A stretch of DNA of 7,417 nucleotides from Methyloprofundus sp. (GTDB lineage: Bacteria; Pseudomonadota; Gammaproteobacteria; Methylococcales; Methylomonadaceae): NCBI GenBank assembly GCA_030636485.1, contig DAOVWV010000076.1:1-7417 (forward strand), written 5' to 3'. A program made the translations under genes and the position numbers. Shown piece by piece: positions 1-6,455 of this stretch. The notes under the pieces are model-generated. The model worked only from the letters and a program-made list of their open reading frames with translations. It was not told where the DNA came from and did no database searches. Positions within the stretch are counted from its first letter, which is position 1, and every line of letters starts with the position of its first letter.

Positions 1-1
1 A

Positions 2-496
2 AAACAGAAAGACCAGCCTTTTGTAACGACATTTATTGATCTATACAAGTTAGGCTCAGATTTCCCCGCTTTTAATAGCGTCTCTGAATTACAGTTAGCT
101 GAAAAATTACATCGCTTAACTCAGGCGTGGCATAGGGATATTATCAGTAGCACGGGCTGCCGCCCTGAACGATTTTTACCGTATATTCAAGCACATGAAT
201 TTGAAGCTTTATTATTTAGCGATATTGATGGAGTCACTTGTGTTAATGAAAGCTGGGCAAGTGCAACAGAAGAATTAAAGCTGATTAAAAGCAAGGCAAA
301 GTCACCTGAATATATTAATGACTCGCCCGAAACAAAGCCCGAGGCTCATTTTAAGCGTTTATTACATTCCCCATCCTATAGAAAAATTCGTCATGGGAGT
401 ATTGCCATGAAAAATATTGGTTTAAATGCAATGGAGCGTGACTGTGCATTTTTCGCCAAGTGGGTGAATAATATTCGCCAGCTTTCTGACTACTAA
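2..496 (+). CDS. DUF4276 family protein, 3' part
   Basis: The last 164 codons of a gene entering from the left edge are open from position 2 and end in TAA at 494-496. The product resembles the DUF4276 family (PF14103): an early segment TFIDLYKLGSDFP (visible residues 10-22), then RFLPYIQAHEFEALLFSD (about 57-74, with acidic residues E66, E68 and D74), then YINDSPETKP (about 104-113) and a C-terminal IGLNAMERDCAFFAKW segment, all in the order the family shows. No signal peptide or membrane segment is visible, so it is probably cytoplasmic. The biochemical role of the family is not settled. From memory, members are often encoded just downstream of an AAA/RecF-like ATPase gene, and some such pairs are suspected anti-phage modules. 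The expected partner would lie left of the window and cannot be checked here. It converges on the following minus-strand gene. The family call is fairly sure; the function is not. Confidence 0.75.
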   Translation, partial: KQKDQPFVTTFIDLYKLGSDFPAFNSVSELQLAEKLHRLTQAWHRDIISSTGCRPERFLPYIQAHEFEALLFSDIDGVTCVNESWASATEELKLIKSKAKSPEYINDSPETKPEAHFKRLLHSPSYRKIRHGSIAMKNIGLNAMERDCAFFAKWVNNIRQLSDY

Positions 497-525
497 ACGA
501 TTAAAATATATATAGGACTTTCAAA
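497..525. other. 29-nt gap between convergent genes
   Basis: Only 29 AT-rich bases separate the TAA of the DUF4276 gene from the TAG of the giant minus-strand gene. I see no GC-rich hairpin followed by a T-run on either strand, so there is no recognisable intrinsic terminator inside the gap. Termination is either Rho-dependent or occurs inside the opposite gene. Confidence 0.6.
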
Positions 526-3500
526 CTAAGACCCCTTCCCATACTCACGCACTTCATACCTAAGCTGATGCAAGCTATCCAGTAAATGAGTGCGCATTTC
601 TTTCAGTTCTTCTGTCACCAAATGAAGCGCCTCTGAGTCCCCTGCAATAAGTAATACGGCTGCTTGCTGGCTTAGTGCATGGAGTGCTTTATGCTGCTCA
701 TTTAATTGACTAAACCCCGGTAGTTCCCCAAACCATTTGCATCCATCCCCATCTAGCCACTGGCCAAATTCACAGCCATAATAATCTTCTAGCTGTTTGG
801 GTAATAAGCTGGGTAATTGTTGTTCAATGGCATACAGTACACGCGCCACCAGGCGATGATGCTCAGTCGCCATCTCTAGCAAGACATATTCTCTATTCGA
901 GGGGTCACTCTCTCTGGTTTCTAGCCACTCTTCTGCAACCTGATAGTTTTCCAGCCAAGAAAGTAAGGAAGCTGCCGGCATCGGGCGGGCGATACCATAG
1001 CCCTGACCTAGCTCACAACCTAGGTTCAATAATAAAATACCGTGCTGCACCGTTTCTACCCCTTCTGCGACAGGGGTACGATTAAATGCTTTAGCCAGAC
1101 CTAGAATTCCCTGAATAATAACGATATCATCAGGGTTATGTAGCAAACTACGCACAAAACTCTGATCAATTTTAATCACCTTAGCTGGCAGGCTTTTCAA
1201 ATAAGTCAGTGATGAGTATCCCGTACCGAAGTCATCCAAAGCAAAATGAACCCCCATCTCGGAACACTCAAGCATGACTTTACGCACATAGCCTATATCA
1301 TTCATCGCTGCATTTTCCAAAATTTCAAGCTCTAACAGTGATGCCGGTACGTCACTAAACTCATGCAGCAAATCCTTTAATAAACTGACAAAATCAGCTT
1401 GCTCCAGCTGTTTAGTGGCAATATTAACACTGATGGTTAATTCAGTGCCCTGTTTTTTCCAGGCTCTTAATTGCAGCATGGCCTGACGCAATACCCACTG
1501 TCCGATAGTGACGATAACGGATTGTCCCTCAATCGCCGATAAAAATGAATCAGGTGATAATAAGCCCAGCTGCGGATGTTGCCAACGCAATAATGCTTCC
1601 AGGCCAATCACCTCACCCGTACGCATATTGACCTTAGGCTGGTAAAAAAGTACGAACTGCTCTTCGCTTATTGCATCTTCTAGCTCTCGTTGCAGCAACT
1701 GCTCTTCGCTTATGCGCTGGTCTTCTTCAGGGTCAAAGTAGTGGTGGCAGTTTTTTCCTGCTCTTTTAGCAATATACATCGCCTGGTCAGCATGTCGTAA
1801 TAGCATTTCCGCCTCACTGTCATCTTCGGGATACAATGCAATCCCAATACTGGCCGAGACGATCACAGCATCACCTGAGAAGCTATAAGGCTGTGAAAGT
1901 GTTTGTAAAACACGGGCAATAATCTGCTCTAACTCCTCGGTGTCATGTAGATCCAGAATTAATAGTACAAACTCATCCCCACCTAAGCGCGAGACGGTAT
2001 CCCCGGTACGGACTGACACTTGAAGTCTCTCGGCAGTATTTACCAGTACCTGGTCACCTGCCTTATGCCCATAGTTATCATTGATGGGCTTGAAGCCATC
2101 GAGATCAAGATAACAGACAGCCACCTGTTTTTTATGTCGTTTTGCCAGTATCAGTGCCTGCTGTATGCGATCATTCAACAGCCGCCGGTTAGGCAGTCCC
2201 GTTAAAGCATCGTTATAAGCCAGTTGCTCTAAATTAGCCTCATGCTTTTTTAAATGGGTAATATCCGAAGCAACCGAAACATAATGCTGTAACTTACCTT
2301 CCGTATCTTCCACCACATTAATCGTTTGCCGTTCAGCAAATAATTCACCTGATTTTTTAATATTCCACAGCTCTCCTTCCCAGTGCCCCTGCTGCTTAAT
2401 CGTTCGCCACATTTTGCGATAGAAATCTGCACTCTGTAGATCAGAGCTCAGTATGCGTGGCTTATTGCCTAACATTTCTTCACGCGTATAGCCTGTCAAC
2501 TCCAGATAGGCGGGGTTAACATCAATGATGCGGTTATCGGTACCAGTGATCATGATGCTTTGCTGTGAATGTTCAAAAACACTGGCTGCAAGGCGTAACT
2601 GGTTTTCTGCCATTTTCTGTGCGCTAATGTCATTAACAAAACCATGCCATAAGAAACCACCTTCTTCAGTACGCTCAGGTACTGAGCTGCCGAATAGCCA
2701 ACGTGTCTTGCCATTTGTGTCAGTGATGCGGAATTCTTGCTGCCACGGTACCAGTTCTTTTTTACAGTGCTCAATCGACTGCGCCATTAATTCTAGATCA
2801 GCAGGATTAATATTTTCATACAGTTTACTATCATTTTCCCGCACCTCTTCAGCGGTCACATGAAATAAATCCCAAATAGCATCACTGGCATAAGGCATAC
2901 AACTGCTACCATCAGCACGTACCTTCATTTGATAAATCATTCCGGGGAGTCGGGAGGCGATTTTTTTCATCCGCGCACTCAGCTCAACCAATTCAGCTCT
3001 CTGTCTTTGCCGTTCAGTATCATCATAGCCAATACTGATAATAACCCCATCAGCCACTTTAATATTAGCCCAATAGGTGACGAGTTGCTGACCTGCTTTC
3101 GTCAGTGGTCGCCACTCTTTATAGGTACCACCTGGGCCTGAAGTGATGCTGCTCATCACTTCATGACGCGTCTTCTCATCAGGATAAAAAAGCGCTAAAG
3201 GTTCTTCGGCTGCATTGATCTCATCAATAGTGTAGCCAAAAGTTTTCTCGCATTGTTTATTCCATATAGTACAACGCCCATTTTCATCAAAGGCATCAAT
3301 TAACACGGGGGCATTTTCAACCACTCCCCTAAACATCTCTTCACTCTTACTTAATGCCCGTTCAGCCTCTTTACGCGCGGTAATATCTTCTTTAACAGCG
3401 ACATAATGCGTAGTATTGCCACGCTCATCCTTGATAGGAGAGATACTGGAAAACTCCCAGAACAAGGAGCCATCTTTACGTTTATTATAGAGCTCCCCGC

Positions 3501-6099
3501 GCCATACTTCTCCCTGAGTTAGAGTCGCCCACATAGACTGATAAAAAGCAGTATCTTGAACACCACTCTGCAATACTCTTGGATTCTGACCCAGTATCTC
3601 CTGCTCAGTATAGCCAGTACTCCGCATAAAAGCGGAGTTAACAAATTCAATTATTCCTTCAAAGTCGGTGATCATAATGCTACTATCACCCTGATCCACT
3701 GCACGTGAGAGCTTACGCAATTCAACTGTACGCGCCTCCACCTGCGATTCTAGTTGTTGCTTATGTTGTTGTAGTTCACGCTCTGCCTGTTTGCGTTTGC
3801 TAATATTATGCACCACCCCTTCGAGTGCAATCACCTGATCATGATCATCGAAAATAGGGCTTTCAGTCGCCTCAATCATTATTAGGCTACCATCTTTATG
3901 TCTTAACTCTGCTTCAAAAGGTGCGTGCCATTCCCCCTTCAATCCACTGTTTGTTCGTGCAATCGCCTGTAAGCTAACAGCTGCGTTGGTATGAAAGTAA
4001 CTATAGTGTACATGCTCACACTCTTCGGGGGTATAGCCTAGTATCTCCGTCACTGACGGACTAATATAACTCATTAGGCCATTAGTATTGAGGGTAAAAA
4101 AGATAAAATCACCACCTAAAGAGCTGATTAAACGCCGGTACTTCGCCTCCCCTTGACGGCGACTCATAAGCTCCTGCTGAAATTGGGCAGTCCGTTCTGC
4201 GACTTTACGCTGTAGCAGGTAATTCCACAGCAGAGCCAAAACCAATAAAAGCACTATGCCCAGTAATACTTTCTTTATATAGCCATAATCCACGCCACGA
4301 TCAATTTCTACACTAAAATATTTGCGATTAATCTCACTACGCTCTGCGGGCGAAATTTCTGCCAGACCTTTATTAAGTAATGCGGCCAATATTGACCAGT
4401 CATCCCGTACAGCAAAGGCCAGATCATGCTTATCAAAAAGGCCGATAGGCGCAGCAACCTTAAGGTTATTAAGCCCTCTTTGGCTAATATGATAGGATGC
4501 GCTGGTCAGGTTCCCCACATAAGCATCAGCGCGTCCTTCACTTAGTGCGACTAGTGCGTCAGATGTATCAGCAAATAATTGTAAATTGATCTGTGGAAAC
4601 TCTTTGCTCAGACGTTGATGTAATAGATAGCCCTCTTCTATAGCGACCTGCTTAGCAAAAAGGTCTTCTAAAGCAAAAATATTCTCAGTATCCTGACGGG
4701 TAAAAATAACCCAGGGCAATTTCAGGTAATCATCACTGAATGCCATAAACCTTTCGCGTTCTGCTGTGCGTCTTGCGGTAAGAATTAAATCCAGCTGCTT
4801 ATGGTGACGCATATCGTCAAAGGCATCAGCCCAGGGTATATCATGAATATACTGGACTTGAATCCCCATTTTTGCAGCAATCTTATTCAGCAAATCCACT
4901 GAAATGCCCTTGGGTCCATTATCCCAATAATCATAAGGAGGAAAATTTCCAACCCGGGCGCGAATAACTGGGTGCTGCTGCACCCATTTCTTTTCTTCAG
5001 GGCTTAGCCACTTATTTTCAGAGAGCCAGAATGATTGATTGAATAACGCTCCCTTATCTTGATGCTCAAATAATAATCCCTGTAAATGGGTAACACCATC
5101 AAAATCACCCACAGCGAGTATCGCCTGCGTGACCGAACGGATACGCTCAACAAACACGGAGCCTATAGGGTATTTATCGGGCATCATCAGTTCACGTACT
5201 TTATCCGCTTCATACACTAAGGCAGCGTGACTTTTGTGAGTCGAATATTGCTGTTGAATAAGATGAATGATTTCCTCAGGATTTTCCAGAGCATAAGCCC
5301 AGCCTTGGTTAGCTGCTTTAAGAAAAGCCCGTGTACGTTGCGGATATTGCCTGGCATACTGTTCACTGGTAAACAGATTAGCGGCCCCCAAACTAGGCAG
5401 CGCATCCGTTAGCTCAATCAGCTCATAAGGAATATTTTGCTGTTCCAGCAAATAGGGTTCATTAGAGTAAAAGGCCGTCATCGCATCGACCTCGCCCTGC
5501 ATAAAAGGTTCGGCATTAAAATTATGGGCAAGTAGCTCAATGTTTTCACCTGGAACAAGTCCAGCCTGATGAAAAGCGGCGCGAATAATAATAGAATCTC
5601 GATCCTTTGCGGCAATCATCAGTCGTTTGCCTTTTAGATCCGCTAAGGAATGGATACCTGGACGCGCTAAAATAACCAAGGGATAGCGTCTAAAATAATT
5701 AGCCAATAATACCACTGGCTGTCCCTGTAATCGGCGATGCAATAGGTTATCCGAGGCAATACCAAAATCAGCCTGCCCTTTTAGTACCGCATCAATATGA
5801 TCAACTTTTTGCTGATATTCGCGAACTTCAACCTCCAGGCCTTGTTCGGCAAAGTAACCCTGTTCAATGGCAGCGTAAAAACCGGCAAATTCAAATTGAT
5901 GTTTCCAGGCAAGTTGTAGACTGACTTTTTCCAGATTTTTTTGGGTAACTGACAACTCTGCTTTAGAGCTTGCCATGCTAGATGTACTATAGCTTAGACC
6001 AATAACAAGTATAAACAACCATATAGAGAGCAAAGAAAAGTAAGTACATAAACACACAACGCGGCTATTAAATGCGTTTATCAGTGCAGGCGGGATCAT
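526..6099 (-). CDS. Dual periplasmic-sensor multi-PAS GGDEF/EAL/CZB cyclic-di-GMP protein
   Basis: Predicted inner-membrane, probably bifunctional diguanylate cyclase/phosphodiesterase of 1857 aa (numbered from ATG 6099). Order: membrane anchor or signal ~14-35; NMT1/THI5-like periplasmic fold ~58-325; SBP_bac_3-like fold ~375-597; helix 611-629; five PAS domains (~655-770, 792-910, 920-1030, 1042-1162, 1170-1285) with a coiled coil ~768-803; GGDEF ~1290-1453; EAL ~1465-1718; CZB ~1742-1840. The cyclase looks active: GGDEF at 1373-1377, metal residues D1332/D1334, and inhibitory RxxD (R1364, D1367) five residues upstream. The EAL looks active: E1501, N1559, E1592, DDFGTGYSSL from 1622, K1643, E1679, Q1699. 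CZB ligands are H1747, C1776 (CxFGxW), H1803 and H1807. An upstream GTG (6159) and ATG (6150) would add 20 or 17 residues, but both lie in or before the promoter, and only ATG 6099 has a ribosome site. Ligands are unknown. It is not in an operon in view. Confidence 0.93.
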   Translation of the reverse strand: MIPPALINAFNSRVVCLCTYFSLLSIWLFILVIGLSYSTSSMASSKAELSVTQKNLEKVSLQLAWKHQFEFAGFYAAIEQGYFAEQGLEVEVREYQQKVDHIDAVLKGQADFGIASDNLLHRRLQGQPVVLLANYFRRYPLVILARPGIHSLADLKGKRLMIAAKDRDSIIIRAAFHQAGLVPGENIELLAHNFNAEPFMQGEVDAMTAFYSNEPYLLEQQNIPYELIELTDALPSLGAANLFTSEQYARQYPQRTRAFLKAANQGWAYALENPEEIIHLIQQQYSTHKSHAALVYEADKVRELMMPDKYPIGSVFVERIRSVTQAILAVGDFDGVTHLQGLLFEHQDKGALFNQSFWLSENKWLSPEEKKWVQQHPVIRARVGNFPPYDYWDNGPKGISVDLLNKIAAKMGIQVQYIHDIPWADAFDDMRHHKQLDLILTARRTAERERFMAFSDDYLKLPWVIFTRQDTENIFALEDLFAKQVAIEEGYLLHQRLSKEFPQINLQLFADTSDALVALSEGRADAYVGNLTSASYHISQRGLNNLKVAAPIGLFDKHDLAFAVRDDWSILAALLNKGLAEISPAERSEINRKYFSVEIDRGVDYGYIKKVLLGIVLLLVLALLWNYLLQRKVAERTAQFQQELMSRRQGEAKYRRLISSLGGDFIFFTLNTNGLMSYISPSVTEILGYTPEECEHVHYSYFHTNAAVSLQAIARTNSGLKGEWHAPFEAELRHKDGSLIMIEATESPIFDDHDQVIALEGVVHNISKRKQAERELQQHKQQLESQVEARTVELRKLSRAVDQGDSSIMITDFEGIIEFVNSAFMRSTGYTEQEILGQNPRVLQSGVQDTAFYQSMWATLTQGEVWRGELYNKRKDGSLFWEFSSISPIKDERGNTTHYVAVKEDITARKEAERALSKSEEMFRGVVENAPVLIDAFDENGRCTIWNKQCEKTFGYTIDEINAAEEPLALFYPDEKTRHEVMSSITSGPGGTYKEWRPLTKAGQQLVTYWANIKVADGVIISIGYDDTERQRQRAELVELSARMKKIASRLPGMIYQMKVRADGSSCMPYASDAIWDLFHVTAEEVRENDSKLYENINPADLELMAQSIEHCKKELVPWQQEFRITDTNGKTRWLFGSSVPERTEEGGFLWHGFVNDISAQKMAENQLRLAASVFEHSQQSIMITGTDNRIIDVNPAYLELTGYTREEMLGNKPRILSSDLQSADFYRKMWRTIKQQGHWEGELWNIKKSGELFAERQTINVVEDTEGKLQHYVSVASDITHLKKHEANLEQLAYNDALTGLPNRRLLNDRIQQALILAKRHKKQVAVCYLDLDGFKPINDNYGHKAGDQVLVNTAERLQVSVRTGDTVSRLGGDEFVLLILDLHDTEELEQIIARVLQTLSQPYSFSGDAVIVSASIGIALYPEDDSEAEMLLRHADQAMYIAKRAGKNCHHYFDPEEDQRISEEQLLQRELEDAISEEQFVLFYQPKVNMRTGEVIGLEALLRWQHPQLGLLSPDSFLSAIEGQSVIVTIGQWVLRQAMLQLRAWKKQGTELTISVNIATKQLEQADFVSLLKDLLHEFSDVPASLLELEILENAAMNDIGYVRKVMLECSEMGVHFALDDFGTGYSSLTYLKSLPAKVIKIDQSFVRSLLHNPDDIVIIQGILGLAKAFNRTPVAEGVETVQHGILLLNLGCELGQGYGIARPMPAASLLSWLENYQVAEEWLETRESDPSNREYVLLEMATEHHRLVARVLYAIEQQLPSLLPKQLEDYYGCEFGQWLDGDGCKWFGELPGFSQLNEQHKALHALSQQAAVLLIAGDSEALHLVTEELKEMRTHLLDSLHQLRYEVREYGKGS

Positions 6100-6110
6100 C
6101 AAATTTATAG

Positions 6111-6114
6111 TCCT
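6111..6114 (-). promoter_or_regulatory. Ribosome binding site deciding the start of the giant gene
   Basis: On the minus strand AAAAGGA (AGGA core at 6114-6111) precedes the ATG at 6099-6097 by 11 nt, a little long but usable. Nothing comparable stands before the GTG at 6159 (only a TAGG) or the ATG at 6150. After this ATG the protein begins with a short positively charged stretch and a hydrophobic helix, as expected for an exported sensor. Confidence 0.55.
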
Positions 6115-6150
6115 TTTAATCTGTCGATACTCTATTATGAATTTACACAT

Positions 6151-6179
6151 CTTATACACGAGCCTAGCTTGTTTGACAA
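6151..6179 (-). promoter_or_regulatory. Sigma-70-like promoter for the c-di-GMP gene
   Basis: Reading the minus strand, TTGTCA (6179-6174) and TATAAG (6156-6151) are separated by exactly 17 nt. Each matches the consensus hexamer at five of six positions. Transcription would begin near 6144, giving a leader of about 45 nt before the ATG at 6099. The match is by eye; AT-rich DNA yields chance hits, but both boxes and the spacing agree. Confidence 0.55.
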
Positions 6180-6274
6180 TGATGGAGTACAGAACCTTTG
6201 AAACTGATGTTTTAGAACACTGTGACCGCTGATAAACTTAGGGAAATAAGTCATAAGGACAAACAATGATCAAA
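6180..6274. other. Non-coding spacer, nothing recognised
   Basis: This is the middle of the divergent control region. I find no tRNA, no repeat, no convincing operator and no good plus-strand promoter. A TTGACA at 6173-6178 on the plus strand has no -10 partner at 16-18 nt. A Shine-Dalgarno-like AAGGA at 6255-6259 precedes a 26-codon ORF (6266-6346), which is discussed under findings. Confidence 0.5.
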
Positions 6275-6290
6275 TTACCTTATATAGTAT
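6275..6290 (+). promoter_or_regulatory. Upstream NrdR-box-like site
   Basis: The 16-mer ttACctTATATAGTat matches 11 of 16 positions of the palindromic NrdR box (about ACACwATATATwGTGT). It is weak alone, but its start lies exactly 31 bp before that of the stronger box downstream, about three helical turns. That is the arrangement known for tandem NrdR boxes ahead of bacterial ribonucleotide reductase genes. Confidence 0.6.
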
Positions 6291-6298
6291 TTAAAAAT

Positions 6299-6327
6299 CT
6301 ATCAGCCACTACATATTGTGTTATTAT
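6299..6327 (+). promoter_or_regulatory. Probable nrdJ promoter with extended -10
   Basis: An extended -10 is formed by TG (6319-6320), one base, then TATTAT (6322-6327). A poor -35, CTATCA (6299-6304, 3 of 6), sits 17 nt upstream; an extended -10 commonly offsets a weak -35. Transcription would start near 6334, leaving a leader of about 120 nt before nrdJ. The downstream NrdR box fills the spacer between the two hexamers, so a bound repressor would block polymerase. Confidence 0.5.
6306..6321 (+). promoter_or_regulatory. Downstream NrdR box
   Basis: The 16-mer cCACTACATATTGTGT matches 14 of 16 positions of the NrdR palindrome ACACwATATATwGTGT, with both CAC/GTG half-sites perfect. NrdR is the zinc/ATP-cone repressor that senses ATP/dATP and shuts off ribonucleotide reductase genes. 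The site sits directly upstream of nrdJ and overlaps its likely promoter. The nrdR gene itself is not in the window. Confidence 0.75.
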
Positions 6328-6352
6328 GCCCATCCTTAAAAAATAAACTGAA

Positions 6353-6432
6353 CGCATAGCAGTGCACCATTCGCGCCTGATCCTCTGTAAAAAAGGCACG
6401 CGATACATATTTTAAATGACTATTGCTATGCG
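6353..6432 (+). promoter_or_regulatory. Nested inverted repeats in the nrdJ 5' leader
   Basis: CGCATAGCA (6353-6361) is perfectly complementary to TGCTATGCG (6424-6432). The stem can grow inward by three more pairs (two G-U, one U-A) to 12 bp. Inside its loop, TCGCGCCT (6371-6378) pairs with AGGC/GCGA (6394-6397 and 6400-6403), making an 8-bp stem with a 2-nt AC bulge. The transcript could thus fold as a hairpin on a hairpin ending 13 nt before the nrdJ ribosome site. I do not recognise a known riboswitch; the cobalamin-riboswitch core and B12 box were looked for and not found. It could be a regulatory leader or an mRNA-stability element. Confidence 0.45.
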
Positions 6433-6445
6433 CCAACTAAATGCC

Positions 6446-6449
6446 AGGA
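6446..6449 (+). promoter_or_regulatory. nrdJ ribosome binding site
   Basis: AGGA lies 6 nt before the ATG at 6456. An in-frame TGA at 6450-6452 closes the frame just upstream, so translation cannot begin earlier; the next in-frame ATG is codon 13. Confidence 0.7.
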
Positions 6450-6455
6450 TGAGAT

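Noticed and set aside
2525..2863. 112-aa plus-strand ORF inside the giant gene (and several shorter ones on both strands)
   Set aside because: They lie inside well-conserved PAS-coding sequence in other frames, have no recognisable domains and are shadows of the real gene.
6100..6159. Longest-frame start at GTG 6159 (1877 aa) for the giant gene
   Set aside because: No ribosome site precedes it and it lies upstream of the predicted transcription start. ATG 6099 is preferred, although the longer form cannot be excluded.
6173..6201. Plus-strand promoter at TTGACA 6173-6178
   Set aside because: No -10-like hexamer exists at 16-18 nt; the hexamer is explained as the overlap with the minus-strand -35.
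6371..6403. Intrinsic terminator or attenuator in the nrdJ leader
   Set aside because: The hairpin 6371-6403 is not followed by a T-run, and the short A-run lies in its loop, so it does not look like a terminator.
6301..6455. Cobalamin riboswitch upstream of the B12-dependent nrdJ
   Set aside because: A GCCACT at 6306-6310 recalls part of the cobalamin-riboswitch core, but it is inside the NrdR box and upstream of the predicted transcript start, and no B12 box or full fold follows.
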